Positions 26,738-36,293 of a DNA stretch of 64,000 nucleotides are shown piece after piece; the stretch's first letter is position 1; each line of letters begins with the position of its first letter. The stretch is taken from NCBI RefSeq assembly GCF_000359605.1, contig NZ_APML01000022.1, positions 1-64,000 of the forward strand, read 5' to 3'. Both the position numbers and the translations under genes were made by a program. Under the pieces are notes generated by a model. The model saw nothing but the letters and a program-made list of their open reading frames with translations. It was not told where the DNA came from and searched no databases. The DNA is from Gracilibacillus halophilus YIM-C55.5. Its GTDB lineage: Bacteria > Bacillota > Bacilli > Bacillales > Amphibacillaceae.

Positions 26738-27487
26738 ATGCAAGTGTATCGTGGGTTATGGCGCAAAGAAATATCAATGATGCAAGGATTTCATATCGTG
26801 AGTGGATTGTTATTAGTGATCGTCATTTTGTGGAGTATAATAACATATAACGATAGTACTTCATATTCAGATTTGGGCATTTTAGCTTATTTAACCTATC
26901 TTCATTTGACCATTATGCCGGCGACGATTTTATTTAGTTTAAATATGGAAGTGCATCAGTTATCTTTGTTATTATTTCAAAAGCAAAAAGTGGCAAAGAC
27001 GATTCATATAAAGTTTTTGCATGGATTTTCGTATTCAATCATTTATCTTTTGTTTCTGATATTATTATTATATTGTTTTAAAGTCATCGGCGTCTTGGAA
27101 TTTTCGAACACGACTTTGATGAAAATAGTCGGCTTATCCTTAATCTTCACTGGGACTGTATCAATGATCATGTCTGTATTGATCTATGTCGCATGGGTGA
27201 TTCATCAATGGTTACGATTTAAGCTTGGTTTTTTACTAAGCATTGTTTCATTGGGACTCATAAGTTACCTCTGTCTTAAGTATAGTACACCATTTATCGC
27301 ATTTATTGAGCGGTCACGAGACTTTTGGACAATTGATATCGATGGACATACGGAATTGCAAGCTCTTGCTTCGTTTCTAGGAAATCAACATTCCATCTCA
27401 ATCAGTTATATACTTGTGATTCTCTGCTTGTTGATCGTATTGTATGGCGCTTTTACATGGTTATTGAAAGAAAAAGTGGAGGTGTAA
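26738..27487 (+). CDS. Membrane protein of a GntR-regulated ABC operon
   Basis: A 249-residue integral membrane protein with about six hydrophobic helices and no recognised domain. I set the start at ATG 26738 (MQVYRGLWRKEISMM), which follows AAAAGGGGAA; the frame is open upstream but runs through the promoter. It is first in an operon with gntR and an ATPase gene, so it is probably the permease part of the transporter. The order permease-regulator-ATPase differs from ytrABCDEF. Confidence 0.78.
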   Translation: MQVYRGLWRKEISMMQGFHIVSGLLLVIVILWSIITYNDSTSYSDLGILAYLTYLHLTIMPATILFSLNMEVHQLSLLLFQKQKVAKTIHIKFLHGFSYSIIYLLFLILLLYCFKVIGVLEFSNTTLMKIVGLSLIFTGTVSMIMSVLIYVAWVIHQWLRFKLGFLLSIVSLGLISYLCLKYSTPFIAFIERSRDFWTIDIDGHTELQALASFLGNQHSISISYILVILCLLIVLYGAFTWLLKEKVEV

Positions 27488-27489
27488 CC

Positions 27490-27873
27490 ATGCCTCTACA
27501 TTTTCAATCAGATAAACCGATTTATCTACAAATCGTCGATACCATGATTCATGAAATTGTGCGTGGAAGGCGATTTCCCGGTGATAAACTTCCATCGGTT
27601 CGAGAATATGCGGTTGAGGTTGGCGTCAATCCGAATACGATGCAACGTGTCTATCGTGAATTAGATGCGAGACAGATTACAAAAACAAAGCGAGGACAAG
27701 GTACATTTGTAACCGATGACGAAGAAACAATTCAACAATTACGTGAACAATTAAAGCAACGATATATTGATAGTTTTCTAACAGATATGACGGGACTGGG
27801 GTTTACAATTGAGGAGATTATTTCGAGTATCGATAAAGAGAAAGGTGGTACCTCAGATGATTCAAATCAGTAA
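27490..27873 (+). CDS. GntR family regulator, YtrA subfamily
   Basis: A 127-residue GntR protein of the short YtrA type: a winged helix with KPIYLQIVDTMIHEIVRG, LPSVREYAVEVGVNPNTMQ and RVYRELDARQ, followed by a short helical tail instead of an effector domain. The ATG 27490 follows GGAGGTG, three bases after the upstream stop. It overlaps the ATPase gene by 17 bases. It probably represses its own operon through the palindrome at 26687-26720. In B. subtilis such operons respond to cell-wall antibiotics; that is inference here. Confidence 0.87.
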   Translation: MPLHFQSDKPIYLQIVDTMIHEIVRGRRFPGDKLPSVREYAVEVGVNPNTMQRVYRELDARQITKTKRGQGTFVTDDEETIQQLREQLKQRYIDSFLTDMTGLGFTIEEIISSIDKEKGGTSDDSNQ

Positions 27874-28534
27874 TGTCAGCAAGCGATACAGCATTCACCA
27901 AGTGTTAAAACAATGCAACATGACCATTGAGAAAGGGAAAATTGTTGGCTTGATCGGTGAAAATGGTTGTGGAAAAACTACGCTTCTAAAAGTGTTGGCT
28001 GGAATACTACGTCCGAATCATGGTCGTATAGATGGAATCCATGAAAATGATCGAAGTCGTTTTATTTCATACAGCCCTGATAATAGTTACTTTTATCCGT
28101 ATTTCACGATTGAAGCGTTAATGGATTTTTATCAAGATGTTTATGAAGATTTTGATCGCGATCGCGCAGAATCATTGTTACATTTCTTTGAACTAGAGAA
28201 AAAACAAAAAATTCGTCATTTATCGAAAGGGCAAGCAGGTCGAGTGAAGATATTGATTACCATTGCGAGAAGGGCTCCATTATTGATGTTGGATGAACCA
28301 CTAGCTGGGCTTGATCCAATGGTGAAACAAAAGATTATCAAAAGCTTGATTCAGTTTATTGATTTAGAACAGCAAACCTTACTGATGACAACACACGAAT
28401 TAATGGAGGTTGAACCATTATTGGATGACGTGGTTGTGATGAAGCATGGCACAATTATTGAGCAATCAAGTGTCGAATCAATTCGTGAAAATGACATGGT
28501 AAGCCTTCAACAATGGTTAGAAAACACGTATTGA
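27857..28534 (+). CDS. ABC transporter ATP-binding protein
   Basis: A 225-residue ABC ATPase with Walker A GENGCGKTT, signature LSKGQAGR, Walker B LLMLDEPLAGLD and H-loop TTHEL. The start ATG 27857 follows AAAGGTGG and lies inside the 3' end of gntR. The sequence resembles YtrB-type and CcmA-type ATPases that pair with single large or small permeases. It is the last gene of the operon. Confidence 0.85.
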   Translation: MIQISNVSKRYSIHQVLKQCNMTIEKGKIVGLIGENGCGKTTLLKVLAGILRPNHGRIDGIHENDRSRFISYSPDNSYFYPYFTIEALMDFYQDVYEDFDRDRAESLLHFFELEKKQKIRHLSKGQAGRVKILITIARRAPLLMLDEPLAGLDPMVKQKIIKSLIQFIDLEQQTLLMTTHELMEVEPLLDDVVVMKHGTIIEQSSVESIRENDMVSLQQWLENTY

Positions 28535-28579
28535 CAAACCTATTCGTGATTGAGATAATACGAGCAATTGCATAGCGGT

Positions 28580-28690
28580 ACCTTTAATTCAGTCCCGTGA
28601 GGCTGACAAGGACATTGGATAGCAGAAGGGAAAATTGTATCTTTTATACCCTTTTGTCTCGCTTCTTGTCAGTTGGGCAAGAAGTTTTTT
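28580..28690 (+). promoter_or_regulatory. PyrR-binding attenuator ahead of codBA
   Basis: A pyr-type attenuator. CCTTTAATTC followed by AGTCCCGTGAGGCT and GACAAGG (28581-28611) is the PyrR-binding hairpin: outer CCTT/AAGG, inner AGTC/GGCT. A terminator follows, CTTCTTG (28662-28668) with CAAGAAG (28678-28684) and TTTTTT. CTGACAAG in the binding loop arm (28603-28610) is the exact complement of CTTGTCAG (28665-28672), which forms the antiterminator and breaks the terminator. PyrR with UMP would favour termination. Confidence 0.9.
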
Positions 28691-28817
28691 ATTGTCTAAA
28701 AAGAGTGTGAGATTCATTAAAGAACCATTCGATTTACAAACAAAACTTTTTTTATAATGAAACTTCATCGCCCAACGACGGTACCCGCAGCAAAGACAAG
28801 ACAAGGGGGACATTATC

Positions 28818-30067
28818 ATGGATAAGGAATTTTCTTTACAAGCTGTACCACAAGCCAATCGAAATGGATTTTGGAAAATGTTTGTTGTCATGCTTGGTTT
28901 TACGTTTTTTTCAGCGAGTATGCTATCAGGTGGCGAATTAGGCTTAGGTCTCACGATGCAGGAATTTATTTGGATGGTTTTATTAGGAAATTTAATTTTA
29001 GGTGCTTATACAGGTGGACTCGCTTATATCGCTGCAAAAACCGGTTTATCAACACACTTATTGGCCCGTTATGCCTTTGGTGAAAAAGGATCTTATCTCG
29101 CATCTTTTTTACTAGGGGGAACACAAGTCGGCTGGTTTGGTGTTGGGCTGGCAATGTTCGCTGTACCCGTTAGTGCTGCCACAGGTATTGACAGATTGCC
29201 ATTAGTCATTATTTCTGGTATTGTTATGACGTTTTCTGCTTTTTTCGGAATGAAAGCACTCGCGATTCTCAGTTTTGTTGCGGTACCTGCGATTACCATT
29301 TTAGGCAGTGTATCCGTAGGAAAAGCGATCGAATCAGTTGGTGGATTGTCAGAGTTAATGGCATATCAACCTGAGGAAGCATTAGGAGTAGCAACAGCGC
29401 TGACGATTTGTGTAGCATCCTTTGCTAGTGGCGGTACATTAACACCTGACTTTGCCCGTTTTGCCAATACGAAGCGAAATGCGGTAGTGACGACATTAAT
29501 TGCTTTCTTTATTGGCAATTCTTTAATGTTTTTATTTGGGGCAGTCGGAGCTATTGCGACAGGTTTATCTGATATATCTGAAGTGATGTTCACGCAAGGA
29601 TTAGTGATTCCAGCCATTCTTGTACTCGGATTAAATATATGGACAACCAATGATAATTCATTATATGCGTCTGGACTCGGATTTTCGAATATTACGAAGA
29701 TCAAGAAGAGTAAAGTCGTTATCTTTAATGGACTCGTGGGAACGATCTTTGCGATTTGGCTCTATAACACTTTGTCGACTGGTTGACGTTTTTAGGTGGT
29801 GCGTTACCGCCAATTGGCGCGATATTGTTAGCTGATTTCTTTCTCGTCCATAAAGGAAAATATACGCCTATTGAAAATATGACGTTTCAAACGGTACGGT
29901 TTCCTGCAATCATCGCATGGGGAGCTGGTTTCGGCGCTTCGTTTTTACCAGGAATTCCGCCGTTAAATGGCATTTTCAGTGCGATTGTTATCTACATTGG
30001 GTTAACATGGGTAACAGAAAGAGTATTTTCAGCTAGCAAAGAAGCTATTGTAGGAAAAGAGGGATAG
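28818..30067 (+). CDS. codB: Cytosine permease CodB, one apparent frameshift
   Basis: An NCS1-family transporter of about 416 residues with some 12 membrane helices. The start [19 protein letters not shown] and the helix [15 protein letters not shown] match CodB. The frame stops at 29786 after [15 protein letters not shown]. Reading AAC AAC TTT GTC GAC TGG TTG (one A restored near 29769) continues into [19 protein letters not shown], the family sequence. It takes up cytosine. The start has AAGGGGG upstream. It is followed at once by codA. Confidence 0.88.
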
Positions 30068-30068
30068 T

Positions 30069-31337
30069 GTGATTATTCAAAACGCAAGATTACCAAAGCA
30101 AGAAGGGCTGTGGAATCTTTATATTGATCATGGCAAATTTACAGCTATCGAACAGGCGTCGAAAAACCAATCAATGCATGATGCCATTGACGTGAAAGGA
30201 AAATTAGTGAGCGCACCATTTATTGAACCTCATGTTCACTTAGATACGACCTTAACAGCAGGCGAACCGAAATGGAATGAAAGTGGGACCTTATTTGAAG
30301 GCATTTCTACATGGGCAGAACGAAAACAATCATTGAGTGTTGAAGATGTGAAAACAAGAGCCAAGAAGGCATTAAAATGGCAAATTGCACAAGGTATTCA
30401 ACATGTTCGTTCACATGTGGACGTGACCGATCCTTCATTGACGGCAATGAAAGCATTAGTAGAAGTGAAGAAAGAAATGAAGGACTATGTTGACCTGCAA
30501 CTTGTTGCTTTCCCTCAAGAAGGGTTTTTGTCCTATCCGAATGGAACCGAGCTTGTCGAAGAGGCCTTAAAGATGGGCGCAGATGTAGTAGGTGGGATTC
30601 CTCACTTTGAATTCACCCGCGAATATGGGGTGGATTCAATGAAAATCGCCTTTGATTTGGCTGAAACATATGATCGTTTGCTTGATATTCACTGTGATGA
30701 AATCGATGATGAACAATCCCGTTTTATTGAAGTCGTTGCAACAGAAGCGTATCAACGTGGCTTTGGTAGTAAAGTAACAGCAAGTCACACCACAGCAATG
30801 CATTCCTATAATGGTGCGTATGTCTCTAAATTAATGAAAATTCTACGTTTGTCTGAGATTAATATCATCGCGAATCCGTTAGTTAATATTCATTTACAGG
30901 GTCGTTTTGATGACTATCCGAAACGACGTGGTATTACACGCGTAAAAGAATTAACGGAAGCTGGGCTGAATGTTAGTTTTGGCCATGATGATATCTTTGA
31001 CCCTTGGTATCCGTTAGGTACAGGGAATATGTTACAAGTATTGCATATGGGGATTCATTTGACACACCTTATGGGCTATCACCAAATCATCAATGCATTC
31101 GACTTGATTACCAAAAACAGTGCGGTCACATTGAATATTGAAGATCAATACGGTATTGAAGTAGGCAAGCCAGCAAACTTTATCGTATTAGAAGCGACGA
31201 ATGTTTATGATGCGATACGTAAACAAGCGGAAGTTACCGCCTCTTATCGTTATGGAAAATTAATTGCTGAGACGAAACCGAAAGAAACTGAAATACACTT
31301 AGGTGTAGAAAAAGAAATCATTGATTTTGAAAGATAG
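30069..31337 (+). CDS. codA: Cytosine deaminase
   Basis: A 422-residue metal-dependent hydrolase that converts cytosine to uracil. Metal and catalytic motifs are [15 protein letters not shown], the histidine of [28 protein letters not shown] and [16 protein letters not shown]. The start is GTG 30069, one base after the codB stop, with AAAGAGGGA upstream. Both genes are under the PyrR attenuator, which ties cytosine salvage to the uridine nucleotide pool. Confidence 0.92.
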   Translation: MIIQNARLPKQEGLWNLYIDHGKFTAIEQASKNQSMHDAIDVKGKLVSAPFIEPHVHLDTTLTAGEPKWNESGTLFEGISTWAERKQSLSVEDVKTRAKKALKWQIAQGIQHVRSHVDVTDPSLTAMKALVEVKKEMKDYVDLQLVAFPQEGFLSYPNGTELVEEALKMGADVVGGIPHFEFTREYGVDSMKIAFDLAETYDRLLDIHCDEIDDEQSRFIEVVATEAYQRGFGSKVTASHTTAMHSYNGAYVSKLMKILRLSEINIIANPLVNIHLQGRFDDYPKRRGITRVKELTEAGLNVSFGHDDIFDPWYPLGTGNMLQVLHMGIHLTHLMGYHQIINAFDLITKNSAVTLNIEDQYGIEVGKPANFIVLEATNVYDAIRKQAEVTASYRYGKLIAETKPKETEIHLGVEKEIIDFER

Positions 31338-31357
31338 AGTGGAGGCTCTATCTTTTA
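31328..31357 (+). terminator. Terminator after codA
   Basis: AGATAGAG pairs with CTCTATCT, loop TGGAGG, followed by TTTTAATTTT. The left arm overlaps the codA stop codon. Confidence 0.75.
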
Positions 31358-31478
31358 ATTTTGGCTCTTTACGTAACGTTTGTTGTAAGATGTTTGTCCA
31401 ATGAATAGGAAATAAAAATTTTTGAAACTTATTAGTTGCCCATTCGTAGAAATAGTAGTAGAGAAGGGGGAAATTTTT

Positions 31479-33191
31479 ATGATAGGAGTTCTTATCGCAA
31501 CATTGCTCGCTATGATTCTCTATGTAGTGGGCGTGATAATTACTGTTAGTTTATCAAGCGCATCTACTTCTAAAGTGATGAAGTATGGATTGACGCTTTT
31601 TGTGGTCGGCTATATCTTGACGGCGGTTATTTTTTATTTTGTCCTGCCGGCAGTAACCATTCCAAATATGCTGTTTGCTAATTTGGTGATAGCTGTTGTT
31701 TTCATGTCTTTGTTATTATTCACGATACAAGCAGGGGAAAAGATAGAAACCAAAGTGAAAAGACCTATCGTGATATTGTTTAGTGCCGTTATCATTTCGG
31801 TTATTGTTGTCGTTGTTGCAGGATTTATGAGCTTAGAGAAAGCACATCAGTCGATTACTACATCAGAAGAAGATGAAGCGGAGCCGCTAACGAAGGAAGA
31901 AACGCCTATTACGGTAGCGCCGGAATTTGCTCGAAATAAAATTCAAAAATCGATGAGTGCTGTACCGAATCCGCAATTTTATGATTTAGGTAAGCTACAA
32001 GTGCAACGGGTAGATGAAGAAGTGGTTTACGTTGCACCTGTTGAATTTACAGGATTTTTCAAATATATACGAGGAAAAGAAACAGCCGGATATTTTACGA
32101 TCTCTGCTACGAATGTCAATGCACAACCAGAGTTTCATGATCATGAAATGAAGTATACAAATTCCAGTTACTTCAGCAACTATGTGAAGCGTGTCATCTA
32201 TAATCAATATCCACATTACATCCAAAGTGGTGAAGCTCAACTAGAAGTCGATGATAATGGAAAAGCATGGTATGTACAAACTCTATATCGCCCAATGCAC
32301 ATCACGAATAATCCTAATATGGATGAACTGCGTGTCGTTGTGATTGATCCGACGTCAAGTGAAATGGAAATGTTTCGACCAAGTGATGCACCATCATTCG
32401 TGGAAGGGTCCATTAGTTCTGAAATGGCTACAGTAGAGAATAACTATTTCGGTAAATACATTCATGGATGGTTGAATAGTGTGTTCGGTAAACGTGATGT
32501 CAAAATACCAAATGCCTCAGGATCAGAGAAAGGGGTCACGCCGATTTTTGCGTCCAACGGTGAGATGTTTTATTTTACTGACATGACTTCACCTAAAGAA
32601 AACATCGATTCAGCGCTAGGCTATACGCTGATTCATGCAAGAACAGGTGAGTTAACGTATTTTGGTGGAGAGAAGAATACAGCGATTATGGATAGTGAAG
32701 GTGCGAAACAAATTGTTAATAAGCAATTCCCAGAAAAACAATGGGAAGGATATATGCCTGTCTTGTATAACATTGATGGGAATCCAACATGGGTGGTCAA
32801 CGTATTAGATCCGAACGGTCTGCATAAGCAATACGCTTATATAAAAGCAAATGACTCTGATTTTGCGGTGTTTGGTGATACAGCGAATGAAACGTTAGAT
32901 GCTTATCGGATGGCGCTGTTGCAAAATCCAGGTAATGTAGGAGCAACGGATGAAGCCAATCTAACGCCAGTATCTGGTACGGTTGATCGTGTGCTTGTGA
33001 CATCAACTGAAGAGGGACAAATGGTTCAATTCTTGCTAGAAAACGATCAGACGATTTATACAGTAAATGCAAGCACGGTGCCACGAGCGATTTTCCTTTC
33101 ATCAGGGGATATGATTGAAGCACAAGTACAAGAAATGGATGGTAACACAGCAACTGTTGAAGAAATGACGATTGATCAGTTAACAGAATAG
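31479..33191 (+). CDS. Large membrane-anchored protein of unknown function
   Basis: A 570-residue protein with four hydrophobic helices in the first ~125 residues and a long extracytoplasmic part. The start ATG 31479 follows GAAGGGGG. The outer part has repeated strands, including GAKQIVNKQFPEKQW and NGNPTWVVNVLDPNGLHK-like stretches reminiscent of PepSY-type modules (resemblance only). The C-terminus has a small beta-domain (GTVDRVLVTSTEEGQMVQF). No enzyme motif is seen. It stands alone between two terminators. Confidence 0.72.
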   Translation: MIGVLIATLLAMILYVVGVIITVSLSSASTSKVMKYGLTLFVVGYILTAVIFYFVLPAVTIPNMLFANLVIAVVFMSLLLFTIQAGEKIETKVKRPIVILFSAVIISVIVVVVAGFMSLEKAHQSITTSEEDEAEPLTKEETPITVAPEFARNKIQKSMSAVPNPQFYDLGKLQVQRVDEEVVYVAPVEFTGFFKYIRGKETAGYFTISATNVNAQPEFHDHEMKYTNSSYFSNYVKRVIYNQYPHYIQSGEAQLEVDDNGKAWYVQTLYRPMHITNNPNMDELRVVVIDPTSSEMEMFRPSDAPSFVEGSISSEMATVENNYFGKYIHGWLNSVFGKRDVKIPNASGSEKGVTPIFASNGEMFYFTDMTSPKENIDSALGYTLIHARTGELTYFGGEKNTAIMDSEGAKQIVNKQFPEKQWEGYMPVLYNIDGNPTWVVNVLDPNGLHKQYAYIKANDSDFAVFGDTANETLDAYRMALLQNPGNVGATDEANLTPVSGTVDRVLVTSTEEGQMVQFLLENDQTIYTVNASTVPRAIFLSSGDMIEAQVQEMDGNTATVEEMTIDQLTE

Positions 33192-33200
33192 TGTTGGAAA

Positions 33201-33236
33201 TGCGGGGTTACGCCAGTTAGTAATCCCGCATTTGTT
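33201..33236 (+). terminator. Terminator after the large membrane protein gene
   Basis: GCGGGGTTAC pairs with GTAATCCCGC with one mismatch, followed by ATTTGTTT. Confidence 0.7.
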
Positions 33237-33300
33237 TCCTCATTTTTTCTATGTTAAAAAAGCTTATGATTCACAAATTGTCGATGATATATTAAAATAT

Positions 33301-33316
33301 AAGAAATCGCTTACAA
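33301..33316 (-). promoter_or_regulatory. cre-like site upstream of the GH127 remnant
   Basis: Read on the minus strand, TGTAAGCGATTTCT matches the CcpA site TGWAARCGYTWNCW with one mismatch. It lies about 17 bases before the remnant's start codon, where a carbohydrate gene would be expected to have one. Confidence 0.5.
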
Positions 33317-33331
33317 ATAAAGGTGTTTTTG

Positions 33332-33522
33332 ATGAGCGATAAAATGACATTTACCGCATTAAGAGATATTGAGATCCGTGATCGTTTTTGGAAAGAACGA
33401 ATGAACCTTGTTAAAGAAAAGATCAGATCCATTGTGTACCGTTTAAATGGAAAGCGATTCCTTATCGTTATTGGGGCAATCGTGGAAAAGGCGGAATGAC
33501 CGTTTGGATGCGACATCAATAA
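33332..33522 (+). pseudogene. GH127 (DUF1680) glycosidase remnant with internal deletion
   Basis: An ATG with AAAGGTG upstream opens MSDKMTFTALRDIEI then RDRFWKERMNLVKE, the N-terminal start of GH127 beta-L-arabinofuranosidase-like proteins. About 100 bases on, in another frame, comes FKWKAIPYRYWGNRGKGG then MTVWMRHQ and a stop, the conserved C-terminal end of the same family. Intact members are roughly 600-650 residues, so nearly all of the gene is missing. This is a deletion, not a single-base error. The rest of 33192-33624 holds no gene. Confidence 0.75.
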
Positions 33523-33624
33523 GTCTAAAAATGAAAATTCTGTTATTCAAGCTCAGTGACTAGTTATGTTATGATAGAGTTAGGATAAATGTAAACGTGC
33601 AATGGGATGATTCAGGAGGATACG

Positions 33625-34263
33625 ATGCTGGAATTTACGAATAGGCAACAGCAGATCATTAAAATTTTAGAAAAACATGAACCCATCACCGCCATACAAA
33701 TTGCTGAGATGCTCGGTGTGAGTAAAGGAGCTATACGGTCCGATTTGGCCGTTTTAGTGATGACAGGTCATATTGAAGCAAAACCGAAAGTAGGATATTA
33801 TTTAGCTTCTAAGAATCACTCCTCTTCTCGTCTAGTCGATTGGCAACAGAAGAAAGTTCAAGAAATTCAAGGTGTAGCGATTACTGTTCAAGGAACGACA
33901 ACGGTTAATGATGCGGTCATTTCTTTGTTTTTAGAAGATGTTGGCACGCTTATTGTTGTAGATGAAAATCAATGTTTAAGAGGTATTGTTTCCCGAAAAG
34001 ATTTGCTAAAGGTGACGCTGGGAAACCCGCAAGCCACGTCAATGCCTGTTCAATTGGTGATGACCAAACAACCAAAAGTTTATACGATATCGCCTGAGGA
34101 TTCGGTCATAGATGCAGCCAGAAAGATGGTTTATTACCAAATTGATAGCTTGCCTGTTGTTCGAGCATCTGAGAATGATCACGAAAATCATGTGAAAGTA
34201 GTCGGTCGAATTACGAAGACAAATATCGTAAAGACATTAGTTGAATGGGAATTAGAAGCATAG
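33625..34263 (+). CDS. ccpN: Transcription repressor CcpN (HTH plus two CBS domains)
   Basis: A 212-residue regulator: a winged helix at about 1-60 (TAIQIAEMLGVSKGAIRSDL) and two CBS domains (about 80-135 and 145-205). B. subtilis CcpN represses gapB, pckA and sr1 when glycolytic carbon is present. I chose ATG 33625 because AGGAGG lies 5 bases upstream. It is followed by yqfL, as in other bacilli. Confidence 0.9.
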   Translation: MLEFTNRQQQIIKILEKHEPITAIQIAEMLGVSKGAIRSDLAVLVMTGHIEAKPKVGYYLASKNHSSSRLVDWQQKKVQEIQGVAITVQGTTTVNDAVISLFLEDVGTLIVVDENQCLRGIVSRKDLLKVTLGNPQATSMPVQLVMTKQPKVYTISPEDSVIDAARKMVYYQIDSLPVVRASENDHENHVKVVGRITKTNIVKTLVEWELEA

Positions 34264-34280
34264 ATAAAGGGGAGCTTAAC

Positions 34281-35090
34281 ATGGTAGAGAAACAATCATT
34301 GATCTATGTATGTTCAGATGCCGTAGGAGAAACAGCTGAAGCAGTCGTTCAAGCGACGGTACGACAGTTTAATCATCAAAATATTCGAATAAAAAGAATG
34401 AGTCATATACAAACAGAAGAAGAAATCGAGGCCATCGTCCAACAAGCGAAGGCTAAACAAGGGTTTATCGCATATACATTAGTCCAACCAGAATTAAGAG
34501 CAAAAATCCAACAAGAGTCCATTCGATATGATATTCGTTCGGTGGATGTGATGGGACCAATGATGCAAGCATATATCGATACGTTTAACGACGATCCAAA
34601 GCCAGAACCAGGACAACGCCAAGTGTTAGATGAGGCCTATTTTAGACGTATTGAAGCTGTTGAATTTGCTGTGAAATACGACGATGGTAAAGATGTAAAG
34701 GGACTCCTAATGGCGGATGTTGTATTAATTGGTGTTTCGCGTACATCAAAAACACCGCTTAGTATTTTCTTAGCTCATAAAGGATTGAAAACGGCCAATT
34801 TACCAATTTTACCGGATATGCAAGCGCCTGAAGAATTATTCGCCTCAGCTGACCGTATGATTATTGGGTTAACGATTGATCCCGATCAATTGTTAAAAAT
34901 ACGAACAGAACGTTTAAAGTCGTTAGGATTACCACCTCAATCCAAATATGCATCATTGGAACAAATAAACCATGAATTGCAAACCGCCGATCAATTAATG
35001 GAGAGATTACAGTGTCCAGTAATTAACGTATCTGATAAATCCATTGAAGAAACGGCTGGAATTATTATGGATATCGTATCAAATCCATAA
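34281..35090 (+). CDS. yqfL: Pyruvate,phosphate dikinase regulatory protein family (YqfL)
   Basis: A 269-residue bifunctional kinase/pyrophosphorylase of family DUF299/PF03618. It has a P-loop-like LIGVSRTSKTPLSIFLA (about 149-165) and the start IYVCSDAVGETAEAV. The ATG 34281 follows AAGGGGAG. Family members regulate PPDK or, in bacilli, affect CcpN activity; the ccpN-yqfL pairing supports the latter here. Confidence 0.9.
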   Translation: MVEKQSLIYVCSDAVGETAEAVVQATVRQFNHQNIRIKRMSHIQTEEEIEAIVQQAKAKQGFIAYTLVQPELRAKIQQESIRYDIRSVDVMGPMMQAYIDTFNDDPKPEPGQRQVLDEAYFRRIEAVEFAVKYDDGKDVKGLLMADVVLIGVSRTSKTPLSIFLAHKGLKTANLPILPDMQAPEELFASADRMIIGLTIDPDQLLKIRTERLKSLGLPPQSKYASLEQINHELQTADQLMERLQCPVINVSDKSIEETAGIIMDIVSNP

Positions 35091-35113
35091 ATCAGATGAG
35101 AAGGGTGATCGAA

Positions 35114-36082
35114 ATGAGTGATAAAGTTTTAGTAACAGAACCGATTCCGCAATCCGTCAAAGATTATCTTCGTCAACATGTAGAACTTGAGACATGGGAT
35201 ACGGCTGAACAAATGCCAAGAGAATTATTATTAGAAAAAATTCAAGATGTAGACGCACTCATTACAGCAAAAGATGACATTAATACAGAGTTATTAGAAA
35301 CGGCTAAGCAATTAAAAGTAGTTAGTAATGTTTCTGTTGGCTATGATAACTATGACGTAGAAGCATTAAAACAAGCGGAAGTTGTTGCGACACATACACC
35401 ATATGTTTTGGATGAAACGGTAGCTGATTTAATTTTCGGTCTTATGTTAGCTAGTGCAAGAAGAATTCCAGAATTACATCAATATGTTAGACAAGGCAAA
35501 TGGAACCGTTCCGTGGATGAGTCGTTATTTGGTTGGAATGTGCATCATAAAAAACTGGGAATTATCGGACTCGGTAGAATTGGTGAAAAAGTAGCTAGAC
35601 GAGCTCGTTTCGGATTTGAAATGGAAGTAAGTTATTATAATCGCACGCGAAATCAGGAAGCTGAAGTAAAGAACGATGTGAATTATGAATCGTTCGACAC
35701 ACTGCTAGAATCATCTGACTTCATTTTGCTAATGACTCCTTTAACCGAACAGACTTATCATATGATCGATGAAGCAGCATTTAAAAAAATGAAATCAACT
35801 TGTTTCTTTATCAATGCGTCGAGAGGAGCCGTTGTTGATGAACGAGCGATGATAGAGGCGCTACAACAAGAAAGAATGTTAGGTGCGGGGTTAGATGTGT
35901 TTGAACAAGAACCTGTTGATCCTAACAATCCATTATTACATATGTCGAATGTTATCACACTACCACATGTGGGCTCCGCAACTGCTGAAACACGGGAAGA
36001 GATGAAAATGTTTGCTGCCAAAAATGCGATTCAAGCATTAAACGGAGAACAGCCAGAAGCAGTGATTAAAGAATTACAATGA
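35114..36082 (+). CDS. D-isomer 2-hydroxyacid dehydrogenase
   Basis: A 322-residue NAD(P)-dependent 2-hydroxyacid dehydrogenase, probably acting on glyoxylate/hydroxypyruvate (YvcT/GyaR-like). The Rossmann motif is GIIGLGRIGEKVARRA; ASRGAVVDE, the catalytic glutamate in FEQEPVDP and the histidine in LPHVGSAT are all present. The ATG 35114 follows AAGGGTG. It may be read through from ccpN-yqfL, only 23 bases upstream. Confidence 0.85.
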   Translation: MSDKVLVTEPIPQSVKDYLRQHVELETWDTAEQMPRELLLEKIQDVDALITAKDDINTELLETAKQLKVVSNVSVGYDNYDVEALKQAEVVATHTPYVLDETVADLIFGLMLASARRIPELHQYVRQGKWNRSVDESLFGWNVHHKKLGIIGLGRIGEKVARRARFGFEMEVSYYNRTRNQEAEVKNDVNYESFDTLLESSDFILLMTPLTEQTYHMIDEAAFKKMKSTCFFINASRGAVVDERAMIEALQQERMLGAGLDVFEQEPVDPNNPLLHMSNVITLPHVGSATAETREEMKMFAAKNAIQALNGEQPEAVIKELQ

Positions 36083-36141
36083 AAAACTTATAAATCAATG
36101 ACTGGCGAATCAATACATCAAATAGAATGAAGAATAGTGGC

Positions 36142-36260
36142 TGTTTGCATTGAAAATCGATTTATGCTTCAAATCGATGGGGTAACTATGGTTGTTTGCA
36201 TCGAATATTCATTTATCCTGCAAATAGATGATATTGAGCTCGTTGTTTGCATGCTAAAAG
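36142..36260. repeat. 51-bp tandem repeats, TGTTTGCAT family (locus 2)
   Basis: Units begin at 36142, 36193 and 36244 with TGTTTGCAT, period 51. Unit 2 has ATTTATCCTGCAAATAGATG, the same phrase as in locus 1 near 17948. Because 51 is a multiple of three, one frame stays open across the repeats, but I do not regard it as a gene. The third unit is partial. Confidence 0.75.
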
Positions 36261-36293
36261 GGAACTGCTTCAAAAATTCAAAGAAGATGAAAT

